A DNA stretch of 64,000 nt, taken from positions 91,718,501 through 91,782,500 of the forward strand of contig CM027383.1 in the NCBI GenBank assembly GCA_015680905.1, read 5' to 3'. The notes below the pieces were generated by a model. That model was not told the origin of the DNA. It worked only from the letters and a program-made list of their open reading frames with translations, and did not search any database. A program made the position numbers and the translations under genes. The DNA is from Coptis chinensis. Its lineage: Eukaryota > Streptophyta > Magnoliopsida > Ranunculales > Ranunculaceae. The first letter of the stretch is position 1, and the number at the start of each line of letters is the position of its first letter. Of the stretch, positions 34,255-49,204 are shown one piece after another.

Positions 34255-35827
34255 ATGGAAAGCTTAGGAAAAACACACAACACAAACCCTAGCACACCAC
34301 CACGCGATGAACCAGATGATGAGGACGGAGAGATACTAGCACGAAAGGTTGAACAGTTATGTGGGAAAGGATCACTAGAGAAACTTTTAACGCAAAGAAT
34401 GTTAAAGATACATAAGGACCTGTTGAGCGGAGAGGAAGATGAACAGCCAACTCGGGAAGAGGGACAGGTAGTAACTACTAATGAACAGAGCAAGGTACGA
34501 GTTGGGAAGGAACCAGGAAAGTTACCAACAAATGAAGGAACCAAGCCAGCGACAAAACCGGATCTGCAAAAAGTGGATGAAGAAGTTAAAAGCATGAAGA
34601 AGAGTTATGCAGAAACACTAAAAACCAGTTCTTGGGTGGAGATGATGGGAAGGGGAGCAGTGGGCAAAGAAAATTTGAGGTATATACCTCCAACCATAGT
34701 AAATGGGAAATCAGTGGTTCACGTCAAGTCTTCCTAGTTTGTTCATGTTCACAGTACGAAGAACTCGTGGTTGGGTACTTTCAAAGCGACGGCGGGCTAT
34801 GGGTATGTGAAGGATGTCGTGGGGAAAACTTGGAGATTGCAGCACAAGTTCACGATGCAAACATATGGCGAAACAATGTTCACATTCAAATTTGAAAGTG
34901 AGGACGATAGAAGGAAGGTACTCGACATAGGCTCATTTCAAATTGCGAGCAGATTGTTTGTTATCAGACCATGGAAGCTTTTCATTGAAATTGAAGTAAA
35001 TGAGATGAAGACACTACCAGTGTGGGTTATAATGAAAAGATTTCCGATGGAATTAGGGGATAAGGAAGGTTTTAGTTTGGTTGGGAGTGCAATAGGAGTA
35101 CCAATGTTTGCCGACAAGCTTACTGAAGACAAAGAGAACCAGCTATGCGAGAGTATGCATTGAAGTAGATATAGATTGCAAATATCCAGATGGACTAACA
35201 ATGGTGGTGGATGAAATGAGAGCAATTGAGATTCAGTTCGAATATAACTGGAAGCCACCACGGTGCTTAAATTGCAAGATGTTTGGACACACAGATAACA
35301 CATGCAGCAAGAATATGGAGAAGAAAGGCACAAGATCTTGAGCAGCTAAGAAAGAGGTATGGCTGAAAAGAGATAGAGCACAAGGAAAAGAAAAGGATGA
35401 AGAAGTAAACAACTCAGAGACAAAAGAGGATGGGGTTCAGACAGTAAAGGATGTGACTGAAGAGGGAGAATGGGAGACACCGACAAAGAAAGCTAAGGCA
35501 AGTACCAGCCAAAGAGTGATAAGAGAAGTGGAGAAAGAAGTACCACAAGATGACAATGAGAATAATATACGAACTGAAGTACCAAAGCAGCAGCTGAGGA
35601 AGGAAGTGATAGAGAATAATGTGAAGAAGACTCAAAAGGAACGTGACAGTGAGAATACAAATGCAAACTCGAAAATGCAAGTTGGAATGTCAACTGGGAT
35701 GAATCAGAAAACAGGGAGAGTCATAAACATAATCAAGAGACCAGAAAGTAGTGGGAGTCTGAAGAAAACCATAGCACAAGGAGGGTCTCGCTTTGGGCCC
35801 TTAAACACTCAAAACCCATCTATATGA
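34255..35827 (+). pseudogene. LINE 1 ORF1 (DUF4283 + zinc knuckle), broken
   Basis: Encodes the RNA-binding gag-like protein of plant L1 elements. The first open block (34255-34737) ends at an in-frame TAG; the same frame continues with the DUF4283-like part (LGTFKATAGYGYV... FVIRPWKLF, about 34740-35150). A one-base shift near 35150 moves it to the next frame, which carries the knuckle CLNCKMFGHTDNTC (CX2CX4HX4C, about 35265-35310). That frame meets TGA at 35339-35341 and then runs through a charged Lys/Glu-rich tail to TGA at 35825-35827. The stop overlaps the ORF2 start as ATGA. Confidence 0.85.
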
Positions 35828-38800
35828 TTAGTGTAGGATGCTGGAATGTCAGGGGACTCAATCAAGATTTTAAACAGTTTGAAATAAAAGAGATGATCAG
35901 ACGGTATTAACTAAATTTTTTGGGATTGGTTGAAACAAAAGTGAAAGAAAATAACAGGTAAGCAGTTCTTAACAAGTGTTGCCCAGGATGGATAGCATAG
36001 CATAACTATGAGTATAGCGAAAAGGGAAGGATTTGGTGTTGTTGGAATCCGCAAAAATGCCAAATGAACATCAGGAAGAAAGATGAGCAGAGTGTAACAA
36101 TGGAAACTGAACTTATAAATGGGAAAACATGTGTTGTGACAGTGGTATATGGGTCCAATGACAGAGAGAGACGCAGAGAGCTTTGGAGAAAGCTAATTTA
36201 GTTATCATGTACAATAAATAAGCCATGGTTAGTACTGGGTGACTTTAACTCGTTACTGAACGCGCAAGAAAGAGTAGGAGGTGATGACACAAAGATATAT
36301 CACTTTCAAGACTTGATGCACTGCATAACAATGGCGGGACTGGTGGATTTGAAATACTCGGGGAACTTCTTAACATGGAGCAACAAACAAGCAGTTAGGA
36401 AGTGGAGAAAACTAGACAGAGTAATGGATAACGCTGAATGGATTAATGAGTTTGGGGACACAGAAGCAACATTTTACAATCTAGGAGCAATCTCAGATCA
36501 CTCGTCCATGGTGGTAAAGACAATCAGAAGTAGAGGTATGAGCAAAAAGGCATTTAGATTTTTCAATTATTGGATTGATGAGGAAGGTTTCAATGAAGTG
36601 GTACAGGAAGCATGGAGGATCCCAGTGGTTGGGAACCCAATGTACACGTTCATGAAAAAGTTGAAGAGCGTAAAACAAGCGCTAATCAGTTGGAACAGAG
36701 AGAAAGGAAAGGCATGTACAAGGAAAAAAGAGGCCGAGAAAGAGCTAGAAGAGGTTCAGACACTTTTACAGACCCAACCTATGAATACAGAGTTCATTAC
36801 TAAGGAGAGAGAGGTAACAAAGAAGTACATCACAGCTGCAATTGTGGAAGAGAAAGAATATAAAGAGAAGTCCAGAGAACAGGTAGTAACGCTAGGTGAT
36901 AGCAACACGAAATACTTCTTCAATTTAGTGAAAGTAAGGAGGATGACAAATAAAATCACATGCCTGAAAGATACACAGGGGAAGATTCTTGAAAATATTG
37001 AAGAGATTGGAGAGGAATGTGAGAAGTTTTATAGAGATTTATACAGTCCGACACAGCTGGAGGAACTGGATTTCAGCAGCTTGAGTGACATTCAAGTAGA
37101 GCAAATTGACCAAGTAACGCAAGCAAAACTGGTCAAGGAGGTCACTAGAGATGAAATCATAGAATGTTTATCCAATATAGACAGTGGTAAATCCCCAGGA
37201 AGTGATGGGTTCTCGTCTTTATTCTTTAAGGTGACCTGGAAGATTATCGGAGATGATTTTGTCAAAGCAGTAAAAAATTTCTTTCGATCAGGCATGATGC
37301 TGCAAGAAGTGAATTCCACCTGTATTACATTAATACCTAAGGTACTTAAGCCATGCTCTCTAGGTGAATACAGGCCCATTGCTTGCTGCAATGTGATATA
37401 TAAATGCATTACGAAGATTATGATATGCAGAATGAGAGTATTCATACCTCAGGTAATATCTCTTAATCAGTCGGCCTTCATCTCTGGAAGGAGTATTCAG
37501 GATAATATTCTGCTTTCACATGAGTTGTTACACAACTACCATAGCGATAATGGCCCCCCGAGATGTGCAGCGAAGGTTGATCTTAGGAAAGCATATGATT
37601 ATGTCAGATGGGAGGCTATAAGGTTTGCTTTAACCATAATTGGGATGCCTTTACGGTTTGTGAATTGGATTAAGAAGTGCATTGAAACACCCAGATATAG
37701 CATCATGATAAATGGAACACCTTTTGGGTATTTCAAAGGTAAGAGAGGGATTCGACAAGGAGACCCAATGTCTCCTTATCTTTTTGTTTTGGTGATGGAA
37801 TTCTTCACTCAAATGTTAAAAAGAATGGTGGAGGAAGGAGAATATAAGCTACATTATAAATGCACAAATCCACAAATCACACATTTATCATTTGCTGATG
37901 ATCTAATTGCTTTTATGAATGGAGATCTTAATACAGTGAGAACCCTGAAGGAAACTCTGACAAAATTCAAAAGGTGCTCGGGATTACAAGTGAATATACA
38001 GAAAAGTAACATGTTTTATCTTTGGGATGGATGCTAGTAAGCACGCAGATGAAGAACATCATCCGGTTTCAAACGGGAGCCGATTGAGGTACCTTGGGCT
38101 ACCATTAATAACAACAAGGCTGAAGGCAACGGTGATTTGCTTGCATGATAGAGAGAAGTCGGGGAAGAAGATACAAGCATGGAAAGGTAGAACCTTATCT
38201 TACTTAAAGGAGAGTGCGGTTGTTGAAGGTAGTCCTAAACAACATGGGCATCTATTGGGACGACATCATTCGTTCTTCCTCACCGACAATAGATGATATC
38301 AACCACCGTGGTCGAAACTTCTTGTGGTCTAGGCGAATCGCATAACTTCACATGCTCGTTAGGCTTGGGAGAGCATGTGCTTCCCTTTATGAAGAAGGTG
38401 GGCTTGGTATACGTAATCTAAGAGCACTGACAAACGCAACAAACTTAAAGCACATTTGGAACTTAGTGAGTGGGAAGGAAACTCTATAGGTGAAGTGGAT
38501 TAATAAGAACTTGATAAAGGAGAAGAATTTCTGGCAGATAAAGATACCAAACGATTGCACTTAGGTTTGGTGAAGCATACTGAAGAACAGGAAAGAAGCC
38601 AAACTTATAGTTCAACATCAAATTGGGGATAGGAAAGCTACAAAATTATGGTTAGATTTGTGGCATCCTATGGGTATACTCAGGAACCACTTTCCTTTGA
38701 TATTACACTATGATTCAACTTGCAATCTTAACGCCCCAGTTACAAACTTAATCGAAAATGGAAGATGGAGTACTCCTTGGCATATCCGCGTACACTGCTT

Positions 38801-40004
38801 GGGACATTGCAATGAAAATGGAGGGAGAAATAAAGCTAGGGAGAGGGAGCCGATCATATTCTTTGGACCGCATCACGAGAGGAGACTTCAATTTGAGAGA
38901 TACATATGAAAGCAACGAGAGAAAGCAAAGCAATAACATGGAAAAAATATCATCTGGTTTCCTAACAAAATACCTCGACATTCGTTCATTGCTTGGTGAC
39001 TTTCGAGAGAAGGATCAAGGCGTTGGTTAGATCGGAAGGAGTTGCGCAAGTACAAGATGATACTTGCATATTTTGTGGGAATGGAAGGGAGACAGAGGAG
39101 CATATTTTCTTTGAGTGTACATATTCAAAATTCATGTGGATGTATATCATCAAGTTCGCGAGCTACAATAAACCGAGAGTCGCATCCCGGAAGCAAGAAA
39201 TTGAATGGGTGATACAAGGTTCGATGCGGAAGAGGTTATAAGCGGGGGACTTAAAATTTTGCTCTTTAATGGGTTTATATACAAGGTTTGGCAAGAAAGA
39301 AAAACGAAGAATCTTTAAGAATAAGCAAAATGTAGCGAGCAGTGGGGAAAGCGATACTAAGAGATGTATAGACCAAGCTCCGGTCTCTTACAACAAAAAT
39401 AGAGGAGAGTCACGAGAGGAGCGGTGATGAGCATATGGAATATTAATGTGGGTGTGAAGTAAAAGCAGAGGAAGACATGTCATTGGGAGAAAGCGAGGAG
39501 TAGGAGTGTTCAATATAAATACCGATGGAACACTTCTGGGGCAATCAAAGGTGGATGGGGGCAGCAATAAGAAATGATCATGGGGAAATAATTGGGGCAG
39601 CACAAGGAACATCACCGTATAGCTCGATAGATTTGATTGAGTTACAAGGTTTGGAACAAGGATTGAGACTTGGTTTGAGCAAAGGGTGCAAGCAAATAAG
39701 AGCACAAACTGATTCGATAACTGTGGTAGCTTACATGAAGAAGAAAGGACAGCACCCTTGGCGGGCAAATAACATGATGGATGAAATAAATGAAATGATA
39801 AGGCAGCTAGAAATGTTCTCTATCATGCATGTTTTCAGAGAAGCAAACAAGCTAGCTGACACTTTAGCGTCGACTATACCCACAGCTAGCTATGTAGAGT
39901 TTACTTTTAGTTCTTTTTCAGAAGATGTAAGAAGATTATTTTTGATGATGCCATGGGCAAAGAATATGTACGAATATAACCAAGCCATTATTTATATTCA
40001 ATAA
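35824..40004 (+). pseudogene. LINE 1 ORF2 (endonuclease, reverse transcriptase, RNase H), broken
   Basis: Starts ATG ATT AGT GTA and reads WNVRGLN, the N-terminal motif of APE-type endonucleases, later LGDFNSLLN and SDHS. In-frame stops are at 35908-35910, 35959-35961, 35998-36000 and 36199-36201; then 574 codons stay open (36313-38037). That block holds the reverse transcriptase: DGFSSLFFK, LIPKV, EYRPIACCNVIYK, ISGRSIQDNILL, KVDLRKAYD, GIRQGDPMSPYLF and the catalytic FADDLIAF. One extra base near 38020 shifts the frame; the following zinc-binding region (CIFCGNGRETEEHIFFEC, about 39065-39120) is further frayed. The last block (39525-40004) is an RNase H domain ending in REANKLADTLA. Confidence 0.9.
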
Positions 40005-40054
40005 AATAGGGGCAAGGGACCTCTCAAAAATCCTGCTTGCCTTTCAAAAAAAAA

Positions 40055-40072
40055 AATGAGACTAAAACAAAT
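40055..40072. repeat. Right target-site duplication of LINE 1
   Basis: Exact copy of 34141-34158. Confidence 0.92.
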
Positions 40073-40280
40073 AGTCAAAGGCCCAAAACCCTATTAGTTT
40101 GTATAATTCTAATTACCCCTTCATTTTTTTTCACTCTAAATTCTTAAACAAGGGTAAGAACTCAACCCAAAAAAAAAACAAACAACAAAAAACAAATTCA
40201 GAAAGGACTCGAAGGTGCAGCATGTTGCACACTTGTCCTAATTATTTGTAAAACTCATTATCATTATCAATAAAATTTTC

Positions 40281-40313
<33 letters not shown>

Positions 40314-40685
40314 ACAAGGTAATTTTTTACTTTCAATGTCAATCTTTTATAGTTTTCTTCACATGATAGTAGGGTTATATAGACTTGTAACATGTTGATG
40401 TAGGGCTAATGAGCAGGTGATGATTTGGCATACCACGATATCCTCGTCAACCACTCCACCCTCTATGTCACCATTATGCATTCGAAGACACGTTATGGGA
40501 TTTCATCGTAATGACAAACTCAATGTTCCTTCATTCTGACGTTCGATTAAGTGAAGTGTTTATGTTCTTGTAATAAGCATAATTTATTCATTTTTCCATT
40601 ATTAAAAATGGAAGCCACATATGAACGTATGCTTCAGCAAGACTAGGAAGAGCACCTAGAACCACAATGTGTACTAGGCGCTCCC
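40073..40685. other. Intergenic, with a second poly(A)-tailed segment
   Basis: A run of about 29 A follows AATAAAATTTTC at about 40283-40312, just outside the LINE duplication. It looks like the 3' end of another retroposed or LINE-derived sequence whose body (at most about 210 bp) I could not assign. The rest is featureless. Confidence 0.4.
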
Positions 40686-40689
40686 CGCA

Positions 40690-41035
40690 CCTGGTCGAAT
40701 CAAACTGAACATTGATGGGGCAGAGAGAGGTATCCAAGACCTTCTGGTTCGGTATTACTGCAAGAAATCATGTGGGTGAGTCCCTTAAGGTCAGTTGCAA
40801 AAACTTGGGTCTCAACACAATTAAATTATATATTGGGCATAAAGTTGGTACTAGTGGAGGTATTACAACTAGCTGCAAATGAGTGCTGGGACAAAGTGTG
40901 GATTGAATCAGATGCTGCAGCAGTGGTCACGGCGCAGCCAAGGAGGGTGCTATTCATTGGAAGCTTAAGGGCAGATCTGAGATCAGTTAGAGTAGAATTG
41001 ATAGGCTTCACATCTGACACACTAAGAGGATAGCT
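40690..41035 (+). pseudogene. RNase H-like (RVT_3) remnant
   Basis: Begins with IKLNIDGA and, after a disruption, continues in the open block 40770-41033 with LAANECWDKVWIESDAAAVV, the strand with a catalytic-type Asp seen in plant RNase H-like domains at the ends of LINE ORF2s. At least one frame change lies between the halves, and no upstream reverse transcriptase is present. It is a 3' LINE fragment or a decayed RNase H-domain gene. Confidence 0.6.
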
Positions 41036-42259
41036 AATATCTCAGCCGACTTGGCAGCATAGTATAGTATGCAGCTAGACTAAACGAACTTGACAGCATA
41101 TATCTTGTAATGAGAAGCCCTCATGGAATAAATGGGAGGCTCCTTATCGAACCTACTTGAGAGTAAGTTAGCTATGATCATTATAAACTCTTAGTCCAGA
41201 AACATTGTATCCCCCCCCCTCCCAATACCACTGTCAATTTTACCTTGAAAGTTTGCAACGAGAACAAAGATGTCAAGTTCAGACATATAGTGTTTAATCG
41301 TAGAAATAATATAGCAGGGGCGGCTTTATGGTAACGCAGAGTGTAGCTTAAATTGATTACCATAAAGAAAATCATGTTAATATATATACTCAGGTCTAGT
41401 TTAGGTCTTGAGGATGCACTATGGATTGGGAACAAAGAACAAACAAAAGCGTCGTATTGGTATCACAATATGATAACATACACATTCTTAGAATACCTAT
41501 GTTATCGGGAAAATGTTTTTTAGAGTACCTGTTCTTGCAAGCCGTTCTTGCAAGATACTTCTTGCAAGATACAACAGAAAATGAAAAATCGATTAACTGT
41601 TTCTGTTTCTTGCAGTAAGCTTACTAACTGGAACACAGAACTACAGAAGCTCTAAAAAAAGAAGCATTTTTTTTTTCTAAAGACCAACAAACTTTGGTTT
41701 TTCGGGTATGTGCCAGTAGACCAAGCAGTAGATTTAGATTTTCTTTCTTAAGCAAGCTGGATATGGGGGGGGAGGGAATGACAAAAGCATATATACCTTC
41801 ACAATCTTTGACATAAACAATAGCATAGTTATCAGCCACAAAGCAGGGGGTATAGTAAGGGACTCGTGCATTTGAGTATCCAAAAGTTGTGATTTGTGAA
41901 TGCATTCACGATGTTTTCAGAATTGACATATGAAGGTAGTTTGCAGATTATCAAAACAAAAGCTTTTCTATCCATACTCCCGTATCCCCAGAAACTACTT
42001 TGATGTTAATAATGTAACTCTTCTTTCACATCAATCAGCAAACAAATGTTATTCAACAATTTTACCCTGATTACCACAGAGACAAAGTGGGGAAAAGGAA
42101 AAGAAAATTAAGAAAACCAAAACAAAACAAACAAAAGGCCTAAGCAGTGCATGATGTCTAAATAAGAAATAATTGTAATACTAATTTCCAAATGATAAGA
42201 GAAGACCTTCTAAACATATGCACAGATGCATATATAGTATATTATAGAGAAGACCAACA
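41036..42259. other. Intergenic, downstream of the F-box gene
   Basis: No recognised gene. A short C-run at about 41211-41221 and a G-run near 41766 are the only compositional oddities. The right end is the 3' flank of the F-box gene. Confidence 0.4.
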
Positions 42260-43438
42260 TTAAAAGGAAACCAGTGTATTAACATGCTTAAGGGGGTAAA
42301 ACTTCTGTTCGAATTCCGATAAATCTTTAGTCCATGCAGAATCAAGACCTCGCTCCTCGTCCAATTGTTTTCGATCCATATCATAAGAGAAGAACTGCGT
42401 CAAGTGGTTCACGCTGTCATAATATTTGATAATAATCTTGCACTTCAAAGTTGTCGTGATAGCAAAAGGAAAAGAATCTTCCAAGAAACCCTTAAAAGGG
42501 ACTTTTTTCAAGTGTGATATATCAATTCTGTACTTCACATTCCATTCATGCAGCTCCAAGTCCTTCAAAACCCAAATCTGCAGTTGGGTATTAGAGATAT
42601 GATCCACAAAACACAGAAGTCCTTCCATCTCTACCAATGTGTAAACCCCTGAATTGCATTCAGGGTGTGGAATTGTATAAAAGATCTCTCTACCAACATC
42701 CATGGTAAGTACTTTTCCTAGTGATTCAGGCTCAAGAAAGAAACTTGCTTCTAAGTTCTCCAGATCAACACTGTCCATCATCAAATGTAAAGAGCCATTT
42801 GCGAAAATAGGAGGATACTCGCACAAACGATGTGGTTTCGGAATGATAACATCTCTCCATGTATCTCCTTCAACTCCAACAGTGATGATCTTACTAGTAT
42901 ACCCATCAGTTGTACTATAACCACAGATAACCACTTTGTATTTCTCAGAAACTGAATCATAAACCAATGAATGCAATATGTTTCCATTTGAAAACGTGCT
43001 GATAAATGAAGGAACCATAACAGACTTATGTGTTATAGGATTATAAACATAAAAGCTTCTCGTGTCCTTTAAATCCGCGCAAGACATAAGTAGCAAACCA
43101 TTGCAAGAGTAATAGATTACTACTATAACATCATCTGTTGAAAGATCGTTCTCAAGTTTAAACCAGCCCTCTCTCTTTTCGTCTTTGGCGTTGTTGTTGT
43201 AAAAGAGATTAGGAGGTTCATAATACATAAAACCAAGATCAGTGCTTACTCTTTGAGAATGCAAATTAACAAAGAATGGATCAAATATCATGTCGCACCA
43301 TTGCTTTGAAACGCACCGGTATCGAAGTAAATCCTCTATAGGGACCCTTGAGAGTATGTCGACGATGATTTCCTGTGGAAGATGGATTTCATCATGAACG
43401 CTTGGTTTTTTATTCACTTTCTTCTTGTTGCTCACCAT
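42260..43438 (-). CDS. F-box protein (F-box associated type), intronless
   Basis: A single 392-codon open frame from ATG 43436-43438. Residues about 17-62 form an F-box (LPQEIIVDILSRVPIEDLL, then RCVSKQWCDMI), the segment that binds SKP1 in SCF ubiquitin ligases. The rest resembles an F-box-associated interaction domain: YYSCNGLLLMS, VYNPITHKSVMVPS, VICGYSTTDGYTSKI and HLMMDSVDLE follow the usual blade-like pattern. The N-terminus is basic (MVSNKKKVNKK), possibly nuclear targeting. The substrate cannot be predicted. Length and the lack of introns are normal for this large, fast-evolving family, and no break is visible. TATA-like boxes on the minus strand lie at 43480-43487 and 43513-43522. 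Confidence 0.9.
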   Translation of the reverse strand: MVSNKKKVNKKPSVHDEIHLPQEIIVDILSRVPIEDLLRYRCVSKQWCDMIFDPFFVNLHSQRVSTDLGFMYYEPPNLFYNNNAKDEKREGWFKLENDLSTDDVIVVIYYSCNGLLLMSCADLKDTRSFYVYNPITHKSVMVPSFISTFSNGNILHSLVYDSVSEKYKVVICGYSTTDGYTSKIITVGVEGDTWRDVIIPKPHRLCEYPPIFANGSLHLMMDSVDLENLEASFFLEPESLGKVLTMDVGREIFYTIPHPECNSGVYTLVEMEGLLCFVDHISNTQLQIWVLKDLELHEWNVKYRIDISHLKKVPFKGFLEDSFPFAITTTLKCKIIIKYYDSVNHLTQFFSYDMDRKQLDEERGLDSAWTKDLSEFEQKFYPLKHVNTLVSF

Positions 43439-44699
43439 CGCTAGCCGCTAGGTTTCTGAGACAGAAGCAAAACGGTCGTTATATATAGATTTGCAAAAGC
43501 TGGAAACACGACTTCCTATATATATGGGATATTCTTGGTGGACCTACTACTAGCCCACGTTTAAAATATGTTGTTCACCAATTTTATTTAATTTTTCTTT
43601 GGATATGTACGTGACTAACGTGAGGTCAGATGATACTATGTTCTATCAAAATCAAAAATAAAAAACATATGAGATTACACAAGGAGAGGGATTGGATGCC
43701 AAGATGAACTGATGGATAGAGAGGGGTAGTTGATATATATCTAGGGGAGGTAAAGAGTATTTTGCTAGAAGAGGCCAATACTTGTCTATGGAGTATGTGA
43801 TATTTTTCCATCTAGCGCATGTTCTCAAACGCACAAGATTGCAATCAAGAGACCAAAAATACGACATGAAGTAGATATTGAAGAATTTGATATTTTTAAC
43901 CAATTTTGATTATTTGTCCAACACAGAGGCTGTACTTCGGTTAGTCCAACAAAATTAATCAGATTTAGATAATGCACGTGAACTTAAAAAGAAAACATCC
44001 AGCCATATTTTGGAAGAACAGAGCCCCATGAATTAGTTACAAGGTTTTCTCAAATTATTCACTTTTAGGAAATTTACACTTTAATCAGGGACTTGGGAGA
44101 CGCTCACACAGATATGCGAAGGATGAAGAATGAGAGGAAATAACTTAAGCACAAATTAGTAAGAAATATCAGGCCTTCCAAGGAAGTTGTTTATGTCTCC
44201 TAACTAGGCATTTCTAGAGTCTGGCGCAACAATAACTTGGCTAAATCCTAGCTCTGCACTTAGCTTAATTAGTCTGTTGTAGATAGCCATAAGTCCCAAA
44301 CCTCTAATTGTAGTATTGTTCCTTTGCTACCCTGTCCAGAAAAGCAGCACACCTCCTTGCCGTCATCACATCTAACTTACCATGTCACTTTGGCAGAACT
44401 TGTGTCCATGTATATTGGAAGTAGAACTTTTGACTCTTGTTAGAAAAGTAGCCCAAAGTAAGTAATACGAGGGAAAATCAAAGAACCATACACAATTTGA
44501 TTGCAAGTCACATACGACATTTTGGCCAAAAGGTTGGTAGGGTATCACGCCCTCAGCATGATGGATCGAATGGTGATATGACTTCCAATATGCATGAAGT
44601 AAAAAATTGTGAAGCAGGAAGTTTGAAAAGACGACCCGTGTGCTACATTCATCCTAGAACAACCCGCAAGTCAGAATGAATGAATCATTGAACAATCCA

Positions 44700-44795
44700 T
44701 GTGGCTGAGAGCCCTCACAGCCCAGGCACAACGCCGCAATTATCAGGGGCGCGCTCTGCTAATAGCTCGTTGTGCGGGCCTCCCAATCGCCTACA
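44700..44795. other. GC-rich island of possible organellar origin
   Basis: Surrounded by AT-rich DNA, this stretch (AGAGCCCTCACAGCCCAGG ... GTTGTGCGGGCCTCCC) is distinctly GC-rich. GTTGTGCGGGC near its right end resembles the GTGYG start of group II introns, which are common in plant mitochondrial genes. The wording seems familiar from organelle sequences, but I cannot confirm that without a search. Confidence 0.3.
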
Positions 44796-45039
44796 TATAT
44801 CAAACGATTGGAATTCAGTTAAAGAGTGAAGGGCAAGCCATGCGAAACTTTGAATGGGAACTAGTACTAATGTACTAGAGGATACTGTGAATTCTCTCTT
44901 TTCCATGAACAGAGTTGTCTAAATGCAGGGTGCTGTCCTGCAAAACCATATTTTGCCAAAGTTTTTTGTGAACCATCAAAGCTTTGCTATCCACAAGTAC
45001 AAGAACTAAACTATATTTTGCAAATCTTGCAAGTAGAAC

Positions 45040-45215
45040 CAGTATTTAGAAAACTGGACCGGACCAGTGGTTGAACTGGGGTCTGACCAGAACCGGTAAA
45101 TTTTCGGTTCGGGTCAGTTATAACTTGAGTTTTTGGTTGGATCCTCCGTCTAAGCTTAAACCGTAGTTGAACAGGCGAACCAGTTGAACCGGTTCAACTC
45201 TAAGATAGTCCAAAC
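45040..45215. repeat. AACCGGTTCAAC-type degenerate repeat
   Basis: Dense with variants of AACCGG, GGTTCAAC, GGACCGGACC and AACCAGTTGAACC on both strands over about 170 bp. Such palindromic families are common as small MITE-like repeats in plants. Ends and target duplication are not clear. Confidence 0.45.
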
Positions 45216-45501
45216 TCCAAACCAACATACTAATATGTGTTTCTTGTATAAGAAATTCATTTTGATATATAAGACCAATTATAACAAAATATCACCGGTT
45301 TGGTTTTCAAAACATTGAGTAGAATTTGTCATTGTTGCAAAATGAAAAGAACGGAGGCCATAATCATATGTGGAAGGTATTTTTTATGAGAGCATTTAGG
45401 ATGTATCCTACGCACACTAGCTTTTCGGTTTTTTTATATAGATCAATAATACTGTGTCCAAGTCCTTCAAAAATCAAAACCCAAATTGGACAAAGCAAGA
45501 C

Positions 45502-45606
45502 GGCCCATTGGGTCCGGCCCACGGATAAAAAAAAAGGAAGCAAGGGTAATTTCGTCACTGGCATATAACATTTTTGCGTATAAAAGATAGACATGAAGTA
45601 GGGTTT
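45502..45606 (+). promoter_or_regulatory. RPS4 core promoter: site II boxes, TATA box, telo box
   Basis: Two GGCCCA site II elements (45502-45507 and 45516-45521) precede a TATAAAAG box (45579-45586). A telo box, TAGGGTTT (AAACCCTA on the other strand), follows at 45599-45606. The site II plus telo-box pair is the standard arrangement of plant ribosomal protein genes and links their expression to growing tissue. Confidence 0.8.
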
Positions 45607-45679
45607 TTGAGTCTTAACAGTTGAAGCAGCAGCAGCAGCGGAGGAGGAGGAGGAGAAGCTTCCAACTTACAACAACAAC

Positions 45680-48503
<2,824 letters not shown>

Positions 48504-48948
48504 CTTTTTGTGGTCAATCCATGGATAATCTTATTTGCATTTACTGCTAAAATGAAAAAGCTATGCTGTTTGTCTTCCCATTGTCTTTTTCTGGAACTTG
48601 TTTAGCATTTTTGTAGAAGAGACCCTTGTTAAAAAAATTATTTTCTTTTGCTTTGGACTGGTTGTGGTGATCAGATTAGTTTGTTTATGTCATTTTGGCT
48701 CAGCCCCGTATTATATTCAATGATTTGAATGCGTATTTTCAAGTACATGCAGTTTGGTTTAATAAACACCCGTTAACTATTATAGGGGTTTTTTTGTGCC
48801 TGATTTGTTGAGGTCCAGCTAAATGTTTACACCTTTGTGTGGAATTGAGTTTTGCTGCACCATAACATGTTAGTTTTGCATCTCAAATAACAGGTATGAT
48901 GCTTGTTGACTATTTCTTCAGAAAATCCTGCTCAGCATCTGCGCTCTG

Positions 48949-49092
48949 TTACCCCCCAGTACCTGCACCTGTTCCAGCTTTTATGTATCTAGGAGCAACC
49001 CGTTTAAGCTGACCTTTGGAATCGATAGAAATATAGGAGGGTTGCTGATTCTTTGCACCTAAGCATTCTGCCTGCAATGGATCCTGGTCCAT
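48949..49092 (-). pseudogene. 47-codon open frame of unknown nature, possible exon relic
   Basis: Reads MDQDPLQAEC LGAKNQQPSY, then ISIDSKGQLKRVAPRYIKAG and a Gly/Thr-rich end before TAA. The composition is protein-like, and the frame continues after the stop for another 13 codons (QSADAEQDFLKK). I do not recognise a family. It could be the last exon or a fragment of a gene lost upstream, or chance. Confidence 0.25.
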
Positions 49093-49204
49093 GAACTAGT
49101 AATTTGCTCCCCGCAGCTGTCTATTGGATCCTTTTTGTACTGCAGCCCCTTGCACTCCCCACTTCTGTGATACCATTAGATAAGCCAATTAGATAAGCCA
49201 ATTA

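Larger units (their letters stand above)
34159..40054 (+). mobile_element. L1-clade LINE with RNase H domain, near full length, dead
   Basis: A 5.9-kb non-LTR retrotransposon bounded by an exact 18-bp target duplication, with a short oligo(A) tail just before the right copy. It carries ORF1 (DUF4283 plus zinc knuckle) and ORF2 (endonuclease, reverse transcriptase, zinc-binding region, C-terminal RNase H), the usual plant L1 plan. Multiple stops and frameshifts make it inactive, while the perfect duplication suggests moderate age. Confidence 0.93.
43439..45501. other. Intergenic, between the F-box gene and RPS4
   Basis: Contains the F-box promoter, a GC-rich island at 44700-44795 and an AACCGGTT-type repeat at 45040-45215 (both listed separately). 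The remainder is AT-rich without coding signal. Confidence 0.45.

Noticed and set aside
44497-44906. tRNA gene near the GC-rich island
   Set aside because: I could not fold a cloverleaf or find A/B box spacing.
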